This document shows positions 31,320 through 40,964 of a stretch of DNA of 48,049 nucleotides, piece by piece. Under the pieces are notes generated by a model. It saw nothing but the letters and a program-made list of their open reading frames with translations, was not told the DNA's origin and searched no databases. Both the position numbers and the translations under genes were made by a program. Position 1 is the first letter of the stretch. Each line of letters begins with the position of its first letter. This stretch comes from Fragilaria crotonensis. Lineage: Eukaryota > Bacillariophyta > Fragilariophyceae > Fragilariales > Fragilariaceae. The stretch is taken from contig JAKSYS010000494.1 in NCBI GenBank assembly GCA_022925895.1, positions 1 to 48,049 of the forward strand, given 5' to 3'.

Positions 31320-33614
31320 TTAGAACCCATCAAGGTGTGCATGGTTGCGAGCCAGGTGGTTCAAAAAGCACCGTTTCCCATTTTTGGTAGCACAAAGATA
31401 GATGATTTTTCCATCATCATCACAATCCGAGCATTGCCATGTCGTCTTCTTCTGACACTCCTTGCACCTCCCTTGATACCTAAATGTGGTTTTCTCACCT
31501 TTACTATTCTTAAGGCGCTTCACAGGAGTTAAATGAGTGAGCACACCGGCGCGCGGCCCTCCGCTTTCAAGTGCCCTCATGCAGGCATCTTGAAACGACA
31601 TCGAATTTGGTGAGGATCGGGGTTGAGCTGATGGACGGCCTCTACTACCATACATGTTGTCAATCAATTCCTCAGCCAGCACAGAATAGAACTCTTTTTG
31701 ATTCATTTGGACTCTTGGAGTGTTCCTCATTGCAGAAAACACCAACCACGTATCAACAACGATCATCGAAAAAATCGACAAGTTCACACGCGTTGACCAA
31801 TCCTTTGTTTCAATCTTCTTCTCCATACGAAGGTCATCTTGACGGAGTCTATTGTGCTTGTCAATTGCCCCACAGGTAGTGTAATAAATTTCTGCAATTT
31901 TTGGTTGTGCAATTGTAAACATCACTTGCTCTGGAGGTGCATTCGGGGTCGCATCAACTTGCCTCCATCGGCAACGTTCGTACGGAGCTCCAGCTTCGAA
32001 AGACCCGGCAGTGGAAATAAAGTACCGACGCTCCCGATCCATCCACACCATTGCCCCCAATTCCGGACTGTCTTCTGTTGCATTGGACCGAAGAGCAAGA
32101 AAGTCTCCACGGTTTTGGAGCTCCACACTTGTCAGGAAGGTTTTGGGGTAGCCGCGTGTCGCAGTTTTAACAACTCCAATGAATCGCAGGCCATTGCGAT
32201 ACAATTCCTTAGCAGCACCAACAGAAGCAAAGTAGGAATCAGCACAAACAATACGATTTGTTCCAAACCAAGGCGATACAACATGTTTAAGCACATTGGT
32301 ACCGTGAAGCAGACTTTCTTTGTTGTCCCCAAGCACCTCATCCTCCAAACCCGGCAGGTTAACACCTTTGACAAGTTTGAGTCGCAGCATGACTCCACTT
32401 CTGCCGCACGCTGCGTTTTGGATCTCGCAGCCATTTTCAGGCTTTCGGTCAATAGCAACATATTGAGGGAGGCCATGATTGATCCAATGGCCTCCCTGCC
32501 CATACCAGCGACTCATACTCTCATCAACACAGATGAGCTCGGACGGATTGAAATAGTTGGCTCGATGCTCGTTAAAGTTTTTAACAAAGTCATCCACCAG
32601 CTTCCACCTATACTCCTCGGACGACTCACCTTCACCAGGAGCATCAGGTTGATTACTCCACCTCATGGAGCTGAAGAGGTCTTTGAACCTGTGCTTTGAC
32701 ATACCAGTCAACCCAAACTGCGGTGCCGGTCGATACTTGGACCATGCTGTTGTGTTCCACAATGATGACCTTGTCGTGAACTCAAATTTTGTCATGAGAA
32801 TGAGGATGCCAAGGAATTTGAGGACCTTGCTTGCGGTTGTCTCTTTCAGTGAAGCTTTATTAAGCTCAACATTTGTCCAGTGGACCATATCTGACAACTG
32901 CTTTGGCGGAAACAAGAGCAAAAAAAATTCGAGCGGCGAAATATCTTGTGTTGCAACTCTATTTCCTCCAGGAACCAAAACATCACCGACAGAATTGCGG
33001 ATGCTCCACATTTGAGCAGGAACATTACCATTCAGTGGTAGGTCGTTTGTTGATGCCCTGACCCATTCCATGCCATGAACAGTGGCAACAATCTGAGGTG
33101 ATGCAGCAATATTATCATGCTTGGTGCCTGCTTGCTCCTCTACATCCTCTTGAGGGAATTCTTCCGCACCAACAGCAAAACCAGCCGGCGCAACTATTTC
33201 ACTTACATTGTTCTCGTTAATGTTCAAAGGTGTTGGGTTGGGATCATTCACTTCAGGGGCTGCAGAAGTTGGATTTGTTGCAGCAACTGCAACGGAGTTT
33301 TGATTCACGCTTTCAGTCCCGAGTCCATTACCTTCGTTGGGAATGCTTGTAACGTGTCCGGCCTTCACTGACCTTGAATTCAATACAGTTGTCTTAATTG
33401 TATTGCCACCAAGGTAATAGTTTGCCGTGATCAAAGTCACGGCACGCTTCTTGCCGGATGATGGGGTCGTATCAACGCGACAGACCACTCCGTTGACGAA
33501 CTTGGTTTTTGCGTTGCTTCCGTATCTTCGATGACACTCAATCTGGGAAGTCACATGGATAGCTTTCGCGTGCACCTTTGCACCAAACTGGAAACGAGGA
33601 TCAGTTGCGCTCAT
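31320..33614 (-). CDS. piggyBac-family transposase (DDE_Tnp_1_7)
   Basis: 764 aa, a single uninterrupted frame. It catalyses cut-and-paste transposition through hairpin intermediates. The three catalytic aspartates of the family can be placed: Asp364 in LICVDESMSRW, Asp459 in IVCADSYFAS and Asp585 in CGAIDKHNRL. The C-terminus carries the Cys-rich zinc-binding domain expected of the family (CKECQKKTTWQCSDC ... CATKNGKRCF, about 717-757), used to bind the ends. The N-terminal 180 residues are Asn/Pro-rich and unconserved. All expected parts are present, so activity is plausible. The start ATG is 12 codons before KVHAKAIHV. Confidence 0.9.
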   Translation of the reverse strand: MSATDPRFQFGAKVHAKAIHVTSQIECHRRYGSNAKTKFVNGVVCRVDTTPSSGKKRAVTLITANYYLGGNTIKTTVLNSRSVKAGHVTSIPNEGNGLGTESVNQNSVAVAATNPTSAAPEVNDPNPTPLNINENNVSEIVAPAGFAVGAEEFPQEDVEEQAGTKHDNIAASPQIVATVHGMEWVRASTNDLPLNGNVPAQMWSIRNSVGDVLVPGGNRVATQDISPLEFFLLLFPPKQLSDMVHWTNVELNKASLKETTASKVLKFLGILILMTKFEFTTRSSLWNTTAWSKYRPAPQFGLTGMSKHRFKDLFSSMRWSNQPDAPGEGESSEEYRWKLVDDFVKNFNEHRANYFNPSELICVDESMSRWYGQGGHWINHGLPQYVAIDRKPENGCEIQNAACGRSGVMLRLKLVKGVNLPGLEDEVLGDNKESLLHGTNVLKHVVSPWFGTNRIVCADSYFASVGAAKELYRNGLRFIGVVKTATRGYPKTFLTSVELQNRGDFLALRSNATEDSPELGAMVWMDRERRYFISTAGSFEAGAPYERCRWRQVDATPNAPPEQVMFTIAQPKIAEIYYTTCGAIDKHNRLRQDDLRMEKKIETKDWSTRVNLSIFSMIVVDTWLVFSAMRNTPRVQMNQKEFYSVLAEELIDNMYGSRGRPSAQPRSSPNSMSFQDACMRALESGGPRAGVLTHLTPVKRLKNSKGEKTTFRYQGRCKECQKKTTWQCSDCDDDGKIIYLCATKNGKRCFLNHLARNHAHLDGF

Positions 33615-33874
33615 TTTGAGATCGATTGATGAAGTTGGAGATGAGCAGTGACGGCATGAATATCATGGTCAGGAGAATTCCCAGAACCCAAAAAATTCAC
33701 GAAAAAAAATTAAAGCTCCAGAAATTCTTTAATAACTCAATTACAAACAACTTCCACCAATTGCCTATTTAGACCATGCAACCATTTACTGTTCCAAGGA
33801 GATTGGCCAAGTTTGGAGGCCAACGGAGGACCTTCTCCAAGATAAGGGGAAGCATATCCGAGATTGGCAAATAC

Positions 33875-33926
33875 GGGGTTAATTAACCCCATATGGGGTT
33901 AATTAACCCCGTCGGGCCTTTAGACA
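33875..33926. repeat. right-end palindromes of the piggyBac-type element
   Basis: GGGGTTAATTAACCCC occurs at 33875-33890 and 33895-33910, separated by ATAT, then CGT leads to the terminal repeat CGGGCCTTTAGACA ending at 33926. Each 16-mer is perfectly palindromic. Confidence 0.9.
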
Positions 33927-33951
33927 CTAGGGGTCCAAGGCGTGGCCTTTG

Positions 33952-34183
33952 TGATTTGATGTGATCGGAAGCACTAAGAATCATGCAACCATAGTAACAA
34001 AGTAGTCAAAAGTAGTTCGGCATGAAACAGTTAGACTTAGGTAATTTCGCATAGGAAGTAAATTGTGAGAACCACGATACATGGAACATATGAGTCCCGA
34101 ATGGACCGTGCTACCCTCGCACACTGTACTACCGTAGTATCGCACGAGTCCCGATTCCACGCTCTTGCGACGGTATGAAATCA
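33952..34183 (-). repeat. 3' LTR of copia element 2
   Basis: Canonical TG...CA ends (minus strand TGATTTCATACC ... CATCAAATCA). The adjoining purine-rich TTGCGGGGAC (minus strand, 34184-34193) is placed as the polypurine tract. Confidence 0.93.
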
Positions 34184-34448
34184 GTCCCCGCAAGTGTGAT
34201 CGACTTACTGTCTGGTTAGTCGGCACATTTGCAAGGCTCTTCTACGTTACAATGACAAAAACGAATCGGTCCTCGTGAGAAGTCATGGCAACGCATCCCC
34301 ACTCATTCAGTATACGCAGACTTGCTGCGCAAACAAAGCCGTCAGTGTTCAGAGGCCGCCAATAGCAACGCGACGTGTTAATACGTTCGACGTTCCATCG
34401 GTATATTAACGTGTCCAAAAGAGGGGCAACATTCCATTTTGAAACGTT

Positions 34449-37105
34449 TTACCACAAAACATAACCGATGAGTTCTTTCAATCGGGGTCCCGGCATCAAT
34501 TTGGTCAACAGGTCTGCAATTTGCGTATCACCATTTTCCCATGCGACCCGGATAATTCCGGCCGCTTGTGCCTCTCGAGCACGATGGTACGCGATTGCGT
34601 TGTGCCGCTTCTTGAGCACAGACTCCGGCGCTGTTGTGTTCTTGACCACCGACTGGTTGTCACAAAACACCGACGTAGGACCGTTTAACGGTATACCCAT
34701 CATACGGAGTTTATAACGAACTCCCTCGATCATGTCAATGGCAACTTTCATGGCACAGAATTCAGAGCCAAATGTCGAGGTTTCCACAGTGTTTTGCCGT
34801 TTCGAGTACCAGAGTATCGGTGCCTTGTTCACGAAGACAAACACACCTGTATGCGAACGTCTCGTCGCCTTACAACCTGCATGATCGGCGTCAACGAATG
34901 CCGACGTGACAACACCGTGCCCGCGTTCCTCAGGTACATTGTGAGGAATTGCTTCCTCCGCGTCCGGATAGAACTCACTCCAATCGCAAACGTGAAACGA
35001 GTTCTCATCAAAAATCGGCTCTGTATTGTCGAAGACCATTTTCGAACGCTTGTGGTGCTTCAAATAAGCAAACAAGTGAAATACCTGTTGCAGATGTCCG
35101 TCACGTGGCGAAACCACATAACGGGATAGCATCGAGACAGCAACAAGAATGTCAACGCGACCGAGCTCACAGATCCAGCGTAGAACGCCGATCAGACTTT
35201 GATAGTATTGGCCTCTTTTCCCGTCTAATTCTCTCGATTGGTCTAGCTCCGGCCTGTACCCTTGCGACAACGGCGTGGTGACTCTTGTCGGAAGGCATTG
35301 ATCAACCTTTGCAAGCTCCAACTCCACCTCAGCAACGGCCTGTTTCACATACTTCTCCGATGACATCGCCCATCGGGGCTTCTCTGGATTCTCTGCGCCT
35401 TCGATAAAAAACTTACTGATCTGAGACCCGAGGTACGTATCCGGTTCCTTAACGCTACCGGGTTTCAAAGTGTAGCGGGACGCCAAGTAATCCATGACAA
35501 CTTTCGGTTCATGATCGATAACCAATATGTTGTCAGTATAGACCAAAACATAGGACCAATACTTGAATCCAACTGCCTTAGTCTTCGGCTTCATCCACAC
35601 GTCAGGATCTGCTTTACAAGACGTGTAACCAAAATCTCGAAGCGTCGCTGCCATGTGATCCCTCCAAGCTTTGCCCGAACTCCGTAACCCGTAGAGTGCG
35701 CGCGTGATCACAACTACACGCCCTTCCTTCTCGGGTCCGAACTCCTTGCCAGCTATCGTATACACCTTCTCCGCAGCATTGGCATTCAGATAAGCACCAC
35801 TGATATCAGCACTTAAAACATCAAGGTCATTCAGAGCCGCCACTAGGAAAGCTATTCTTATACTATCCCGAGACACAACACTTGCAAACGTGATGTCTTT
35901 TGGTGGTTCTGTCTGGTGTCCGCCCGCAACAAATCGTGCTTTCCTCTCCAATGTCATCTTGACATCGAAGATCATATGACAGTCTATCTTCTGGTATCCA
36001 ACCGGTGCTTTGTTGTCCTCCGGAAACGAGACGGCACAATCGATGTTTCTCATTTCTTTTTCCATCGCGTTCTGCCAAAAGGTGGTATTCGTTTCTCGAT
36101 CTATCCGGAGGGCTTCTTCGACCGATCTCGGAAGTAGAATGCCATATTTATGCGTGCGATCCCAGTACCGAGACTTAACCTTGCGTATGATGCGCTCTCG
36201 CTTCTTAAGTGTATGCCGTGCCCACCAGGCGAAGGCTGGTTCTTCAAGGATTTTATTTGCAACCGCGTACTCGGCAACTTCAACAGGATTGGACTCTTTG
36301 ATATCCTTCAGCGGTACCCAAGAAGTGGAGCCATCCTTCCAACTTACAAGGAGCTTCCATCCTTTGGTAGTACGTCGCCGTCGCAGAGTCCCCGTTCTCG
36401 TCGTTTCAAACGCGTCATCCCTGCTCACGGCTGAACCATCACGCTTATGGTCGACAATCTCACTCAGGATGGAGTAGGACTTGCCTTCATCATCGACCTG
36501 AGCATATAGATTTTCAGCAATGATATTCGCTGCAAATATATCGGTGCTACCGTCGGCGAACTCGACCTCGTATTCTCTCGTATCCAATATTGGGTTGCTA
36601 TGACGCTTTCCAATTGGATTCCCGTCAGCATCACGTTTCCTACCTGTAACTTTTGCCTTAGTGACGGTCCCCATGTTCGGCAGGAGAACTTCCGCCGTCA
36701 GGTACTCATCATACGCTTCAGGCGTAAAGTCGTCGGCATCCGGCATGGTTGCATCGGCTTCAGCGGGCTCATCAAGTAAGTCGGGTAAGAAGATATCATC
36801 TGGTACGGCTGGGAAAGGGTTGATTAGTGCTTCGTCGATTTCGTCGTCAATCAGTGAATCACCAATCTTCTCCTTAATCGACAGGTCCAACTCAACAACC
36901 CTCGCCTGAACAAGCGGATCTGCCAGCTCATCCTCCGTCAAAGGAACAACCGTTGACCTTGCAAGTACCTTGCAGGATTGGGGCAACACCCAGAATGTCA
37001 TCGGACTCCCGACATCGTGAGCGACGCCAATCCATCTACCCAGTTTTCTCGAGTCTTCAGGAAACTGAACTGCGGGATCAATATACCAGACGCACTGGTA
37101 CCAAT
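34449..37105 (-). CDS. copia element 2 pol: integrase tail, chromodomain-like segment, reverse transcriptase and RNase H
   Basis: The open frame runs from YAQFDWYQCVWYID near 37105 to the stop at 34449. A chromodomain-like stretch (GWKLLVSWKDGSTSWVPLKD) precedes the RT. RT landmarks are KARFVAGGHQTEPP, FASVVSRDSIRIAF, DISGAYLNA and ALYGLRSSGKAWRDH. The active-site box reads YTDNIL where the family has YVDDIL, so the second catalytic Asp is Asn and the enzyme should be inactive. RNase H motifs follow: VDADHAGCKATRRSHTG, STFGSEFCAMK and the terminal TQIADLLTKLMPG. The frame is otherwise open for 850 codons. Confidence 0.85.
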
Positions 37106-38747
37106 CGAATTGTGCATACCCGAAATGTCAGGAGTATTGCCCTCGATTGCTTCCGTCGGTACACGTCCTGCAACGTTGGGATGTCATGGGCTGTGAGTCG
37201 CCGTATGCCAGCTACCCATTCTCCGCAGAAATCCCATAGTCGCTTCGGCGAACGTGCACGCAACGTCGCCCGTTTAATTCCTTTCTTGATTTCTCGAATG
37301 GCCGCTTCTGCACGGTTCTGCCAACCACTGTACGGTTCAGTCCTCCGCTGCTTGATCCGATACTCATTCGCAACAGCAGCAAATCTTCCTTGACTTCTGC
37401 CTTCGCACCATCTGACACCAGTTCTTTCGGCACTCCAACCGTTCGTACCACTTCATTCAACGCCTCGGCCGCATCAGCTTCTCGTTTGAGCGGGTAGAAG
37501 AGGTCGTACCCCATGCCATTCGTAAAAACCTGCGCACATTTGTGGCCTCGAAGTGATTTCGTGGTCGAAAACATTGTATCCGTATAGAACTTAGTATTTA
37601 GTGTAGGAAAACGTAAATGAGACTGTCGAGTTCGATATCGGCGCTCTACTGGGTGTAAAACCCTCCTTACTCCATTCTGTGTCGTCGTCAACAGTGTCTG
37701 GTGTGCGGTGTCTAAACCGATACCCCAGCGTTTGGCCAGGATTTCCTTAGTTATCACCGGACCTCTGTCACGCGAAGATACGGCAAGTATTTGTCGCTCT
37801 TCCTCCGATGTCACACAGACTGAGTCCTCTGGCCTGTCTTCCAACCCGTCCCCATTCATCGCAAACGATTCAACGTTAACGGCTGCAATCAAGCGCGACG
37901 CAACGTCATCCTCATCCGAGAGCTCAACAGGGTTTTGAAGGCTTAGTCGAGTTGCAACCGCAACGCACCTTTCGGTGAGAATTGGTGCACGCCAGATCGT
38001 ACTACAAGTACAACTCTCCTCCGACTCACATCCGTGGACATGGTTGTCACGGAAGTGAGTATCGTGCGTCACACGCAATGCCGAAACGGTTTTGGCAGAA
38101 CGAGCTGCATCCTCCGTCTCAGCAAACTTAGCGGAGTATGGTTCCCACGGGATCTTCTCTGTCAGTTCGACTGATTGGAATTCACCCAGCTGGTACTGAT
38201 CGATCTCTTTAACCGTCGGTTTGCGGGTGCGAATGTAAGAAATGACACCATGCATCTCGAGCGGTATTTCCAGCTTTCCTGGTATAGTGATCGAATGTGA
38301 CGAGGACGCATCAAACTGCATGGGAGCGTCTCGTACAAGGTTACCAGCCGCTCTCACTTGATTGGGACAAAGGAGCGATTCCTTCAGGCGCTCACCGAAG
38401 TACAGAGCTTCATGAATGACAAGCATCCATGGCTCACCCGTGGTAGGACTTTCCCAAATCGTTAATACCGTGGCGATCGGGACTTCCTGTACAGCAGGCA
38501 GATTTTCAGAGAAAGGGTACACAGTGACCTTCTCACCGGTTAATTCCAACACTGCCATGTTGGAACCCGCACAGGAGGTATCAGCATGAGAATCGAGGGC
38601 AGTCTTGAAAAAACTTGATGATTCATTGATCTGTCCCCGAACTTTTGCGATCCGTCGGATGTCCATTCTGCGTATTGTTCGAGTCTCCGAAAGCAGACTA
38701 TGCGAGTCGGCCTCCACCCGACGTGGGGCAGAGCCGTCCTGCCCTAG
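37106..38747 (-). pseudogene. copia element 2 pol: protease and integrase, frameshifted
   Basis: The frame is open directly after the gag stop and in phase with gag. The protease active site is ALDSHADTSCAG. Integrase begins near ILAKRWGIGLDTAHQTL (zinc-binding region) and has FYTDTMF (first Asp) and LVSDGAKAEV (second Asp). Then the frame changes near 37385; GWQNRAEAAIREI with the catalytic Glu continues in the next frame, another change follows near 37150, and a third near 37110. The three changes add up to one codon and restore the original frame for RT, as if three single bases were missing. Confidence 0.75.
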
Positions 38748-38750
38748 TCA
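38744..38750 (-). promoter_or_regulatory. candidate stop-codon readthrough site, UGA-CUAG
   Basis: The gag stop is TGA (38748-38750, minus strand) and the next four bases are CTAG. The pol frame continues without a shift, and the first codons after the stop contain no ATG. UGA followed by CUAG is an established efficient leaky-stop context in other eukaryotes and viruses. Its use here to make Gag-Pol is inferred. Confidence 0.6.
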
Positions 38751-40133
38751 ATGCTTTGCTTTCTTCGCTTTAGTTCCATTTGAACCAAATTGAGAGCCAG
38801 CACTCGAAGTGGTCGCACTGGAGGCCGTTGGCTCCGTCGCATCATCCTCATCGCCAGAAGCTTCATCGCGGTCGGACTTAGCTTTGGCAAGCTTACGCTT
38901 CTCCTTGCGAACCTTTCGCTTTTCCTTCTTCTTTCTCTTCGCCTCTTCACGAAACTTTTGGACACGCTTCTTGTCTTGGTCAGACAACGATCGAAATTGC
39001 TCGTCTGTATAGGAGCCACCCTTGATCTTGTCAACGAGCGAGCTCCCTTTAGAACCACCATCCGTTGAGACAGATGAAACATGACGCTCCGATTTGCTCT
39101 GCGCAGCCATATTCTGCACCACGGTGCTCAGGTATTGTTGGCATTCCTCGAAACTGCCTAACTTAACCGGGTCACCTAGTACAATGGACTTACCCGTGTT
39201 GAGAGTCGGGTCACGAATGCCCTTCAGAAAGTCAGTCACCTTCTTCGACTCCGAAACGGGTTCATCCAGATCGAACAGTTCATTGTGAGCAGCCTGATGG
39301 AGAGTAACATAGTTTGCGAAGGTAAAACCTTTGCGCGGCCCTAAATAAGCAGAACTTGCAATCGAGGCATAAGCTGTCTGCTTTCGCGTGAGCTTTGCCG
39401 ACGTTCCTTCCGCTTGTGCTTTGAGTGCGAGTACAGCGCTTCTCCCATCCTTCGCCCGGTCGAAACGCTTGACAAAACTCCATCCAGGCCCATCAACAAT
39501 TAGCGGCTTGAACTCGTCGTACAATGTACGATTGTCAAGTTCAAAATGCGCCCCGCTAAGTGCCGTCGTGGCGATCAATCGCTCTTGCACCGTAGGGTAG
39601 TCGGCGTCAAGCATATCCTGCGTCACAACCTCATGATCACGTATGAGATAAGTCAGCGGGATAAGCGCCGCACCCTTAACACGGCCCAAGTAGGTCGTAA
39701 ACAGTTCCCAAAACTTGATCCACTTAACCAGGTCAGTCAACTTTGCCGGCTTTGTGATGTCCGTGTCCTCCGTAGCCTTCTTGTAATCCTTGTCAGCCTT
39801 CATCCTGGTAAGTACTTCTTCAAGTACTGCATCTGAGAAATCGGCGGCATCTGGTGCCATGATTCCAATGCATCTTTGAGCAAGTACCCAGTAACGCATG
39901 GCCTTCAACTTTGTAAGGGAAACAAAAGGGATACGAACTTGGGCGTTAGGGCCTGCATTAGGATTGCGCCATGCCTCGAGGTGTTTAGGCAACTTGTCCA
40001 AATCCTCGTCCTGGACTGTAGCTAGGTCCAGGATCGTCACAAACCCATTCTCAGCAATGGCAACCCGGGTTGCGGGGTTGATGCCAATGCGTCCGAGGGC
40101 AGCGGTAAAGGCGTTTCGAGCGGCAACGGCCAT
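38748..40133 (-). CDS. copia element 2 Gag
   Basis: 461 aa, uninterrupted, starting at an ATG after a 566-nt leader. The N-terminus (RNAFTAALGRIGI...) and a long helical middle are typical of the Gag of one diatom copia group. No CCHC zinc knuckle is present. Instead the C-terminal 80 residues are strongly basic (KRKKKEKRKVRKEKRKLAK) and then acidic/serine-rich, which may take over RNA binding. It ends KAKKAKH at a TGA in leaky context. Confidence 0.85.
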   Translation of the reverse strand: MAVAARNAFTAALGRIGINPATRVAIAENGFVTILDLATVQDEDLDKLPKHLEAWRNPNAGPNAQVRIPFVSLTKLKAMRYWVLAQRCIGIMAPDAADFSDAVLEEVLTRMKADKDYKKATEDTDITKPAKLTDLVKWIKFWELFTTYLGRVKGAALIPLTYLIRDHEVVTQDMLDADYPTVQERLIATTALSGAHFELDNRTLYDEFKPLIVDGPGWSFVKRFDRAKDGRSAVLALKAQAEGTSAKLTRKQTAYASIASSAYLGPRKGFTFANYVTLHQAAHNELFDLDEPVSESKKVTDFLKGIRDPTLNTGKSIVLGDPVKLGSFEECQQYLSTVVQNMAAQSKSERHVSSVSTDGGSKGSSLVDKIKGGSYTDEQFRSLSDQDKKRVQKFREEAKRKKKEKRKVRKEKRKLAKAKSDRDEASGDEDDATEPTASSATTSSAGSQFGSNGTKAKKAKH

Positions 40134-40699
40134 GGTGCGACAAGGGTTTCAGGAGCAACAGGAAAAACAGAGTCAACGCGAGTGTGAGAAATTCAGTAAG
40201 ATGACCCCATCATCATAATTGAGCTGATGACCGGTGTACGGTCAAGGGGCATAAACAAAAGGAAAATTTTCACTGGATGGCTGGTCATTGTGCCAGTTCA
40301 TCACTTTTAAGCATAGTACAGGGTGCTAAGCCAAATAACCCAACATTACTAGTATGATGGGGTATTGGCTTCCAATACCGGATGACTTCCGGTCTCACGC
40401 CTCAAGAAAGAAACGCTACGTTGCGAAACAATATCTCGCGTCACTCACGATGAGATCAACACACTTCTCTCAAACGCTATGCTTCGGTACCAATAGCGAA
40501 GTAATCTCCTCCCCTACTTCTCGTGCACATCTTCATGCGCACACCACCCAATATACCATTGGTACGAACGAGGTATATACATGGGAATAGTGCCCTGTTG
40601 TACTCGTCAGCACACATGCTGTCTTTCAAGCATAGGGTCGAGCTTACCTAAAGCGACAACGACCGCCACTCAGCTGTACAGAGTCTGGGTCTGATAAAC
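40134..40699 (-). other. 5' leader of copia element 2
   Basis: Untranslated region between LTR and gag. Directly after the LTR the minus strand reads GTTTATCAGACCC, the expected place of the primer-binding site. No other gene is seen. Confidence 0.55.
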
Positions 40700-40931
40700 T
40701 GATTTGATGTGATCGGAAGCACTAAGAATCATGCAACCATAGTAACAAAGTAGTCAAAAGTAGTTCGGCATGAAACAGTTAGACTTAGGTAATTTCGCAT
40801 AGGAAGTAAATTGTGAGAACCACGATACATGGAACATATGAGTCCCGAATGGACCGTGCTACCCTCGCACACTGTACTACCGTAGTATCGCACGAGTCCC
40901 GATTCCACGCTCTTGCGACGGTATGAAATCA
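40700..40931 (-). repeat. 5' LTR of copia element 2
   Basis: Reads the same as the 3' LTR over all 232 bases on inspection, implying very recent insertion or conversion. Confidence 0.93.
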
Positions 40932-40964
40932 TTTGTCATAGTCATCGCGCTCGCGTGCGACCAG

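Larger units (their letters stand above)
31134..33930 (-). mobile_element. piggyBac-type DNA transposon, apparently intact
   Basis: An intact transposase gene on the minus strand lies between inverted repeats. The outer repeat is TGTCTAAAGGCCCG at 31138-31151 and its exact complement at 33913-33926, flanked on both sides by CTAG (31134-31137, 33927-33930). Inside, TTAATTAACCCCGT occurs twice on the left, and its inverted counterpart twice on the right. The usual piggyBac signature, TTAA followed by CCC, is met at the inner repeats (31193 and 33878). Where the element really ends is therefore ambiguous. Confidence 0.8.
33952..40931 (-). mobile_element. Ty1/copia LTR retrotransposon, element 2 (CoDi-like), about 7.0 kb
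   Basis: Two 232-bp direct repeats that I read as identical flank gag and pol on the minus strand. The order gag, protease, integrase, RT, RNase H marks copia. The bases TTTG occur just outside both ends (33948-33951, 40932-40935), a probable 4-5-bp target duplication. Integrase is broken by three small frame changes. The element sits 21 bp from the piggyBac-type element and only 33 bp beyond the 3' end of the 624-aa gene. Confidence 0.95.

Noticed and set aside
31839-32699. 286-aa plus-strand frame
   Set aside because: Antisense shadow of the intact piggyBac transposase; composition is not protein-like.
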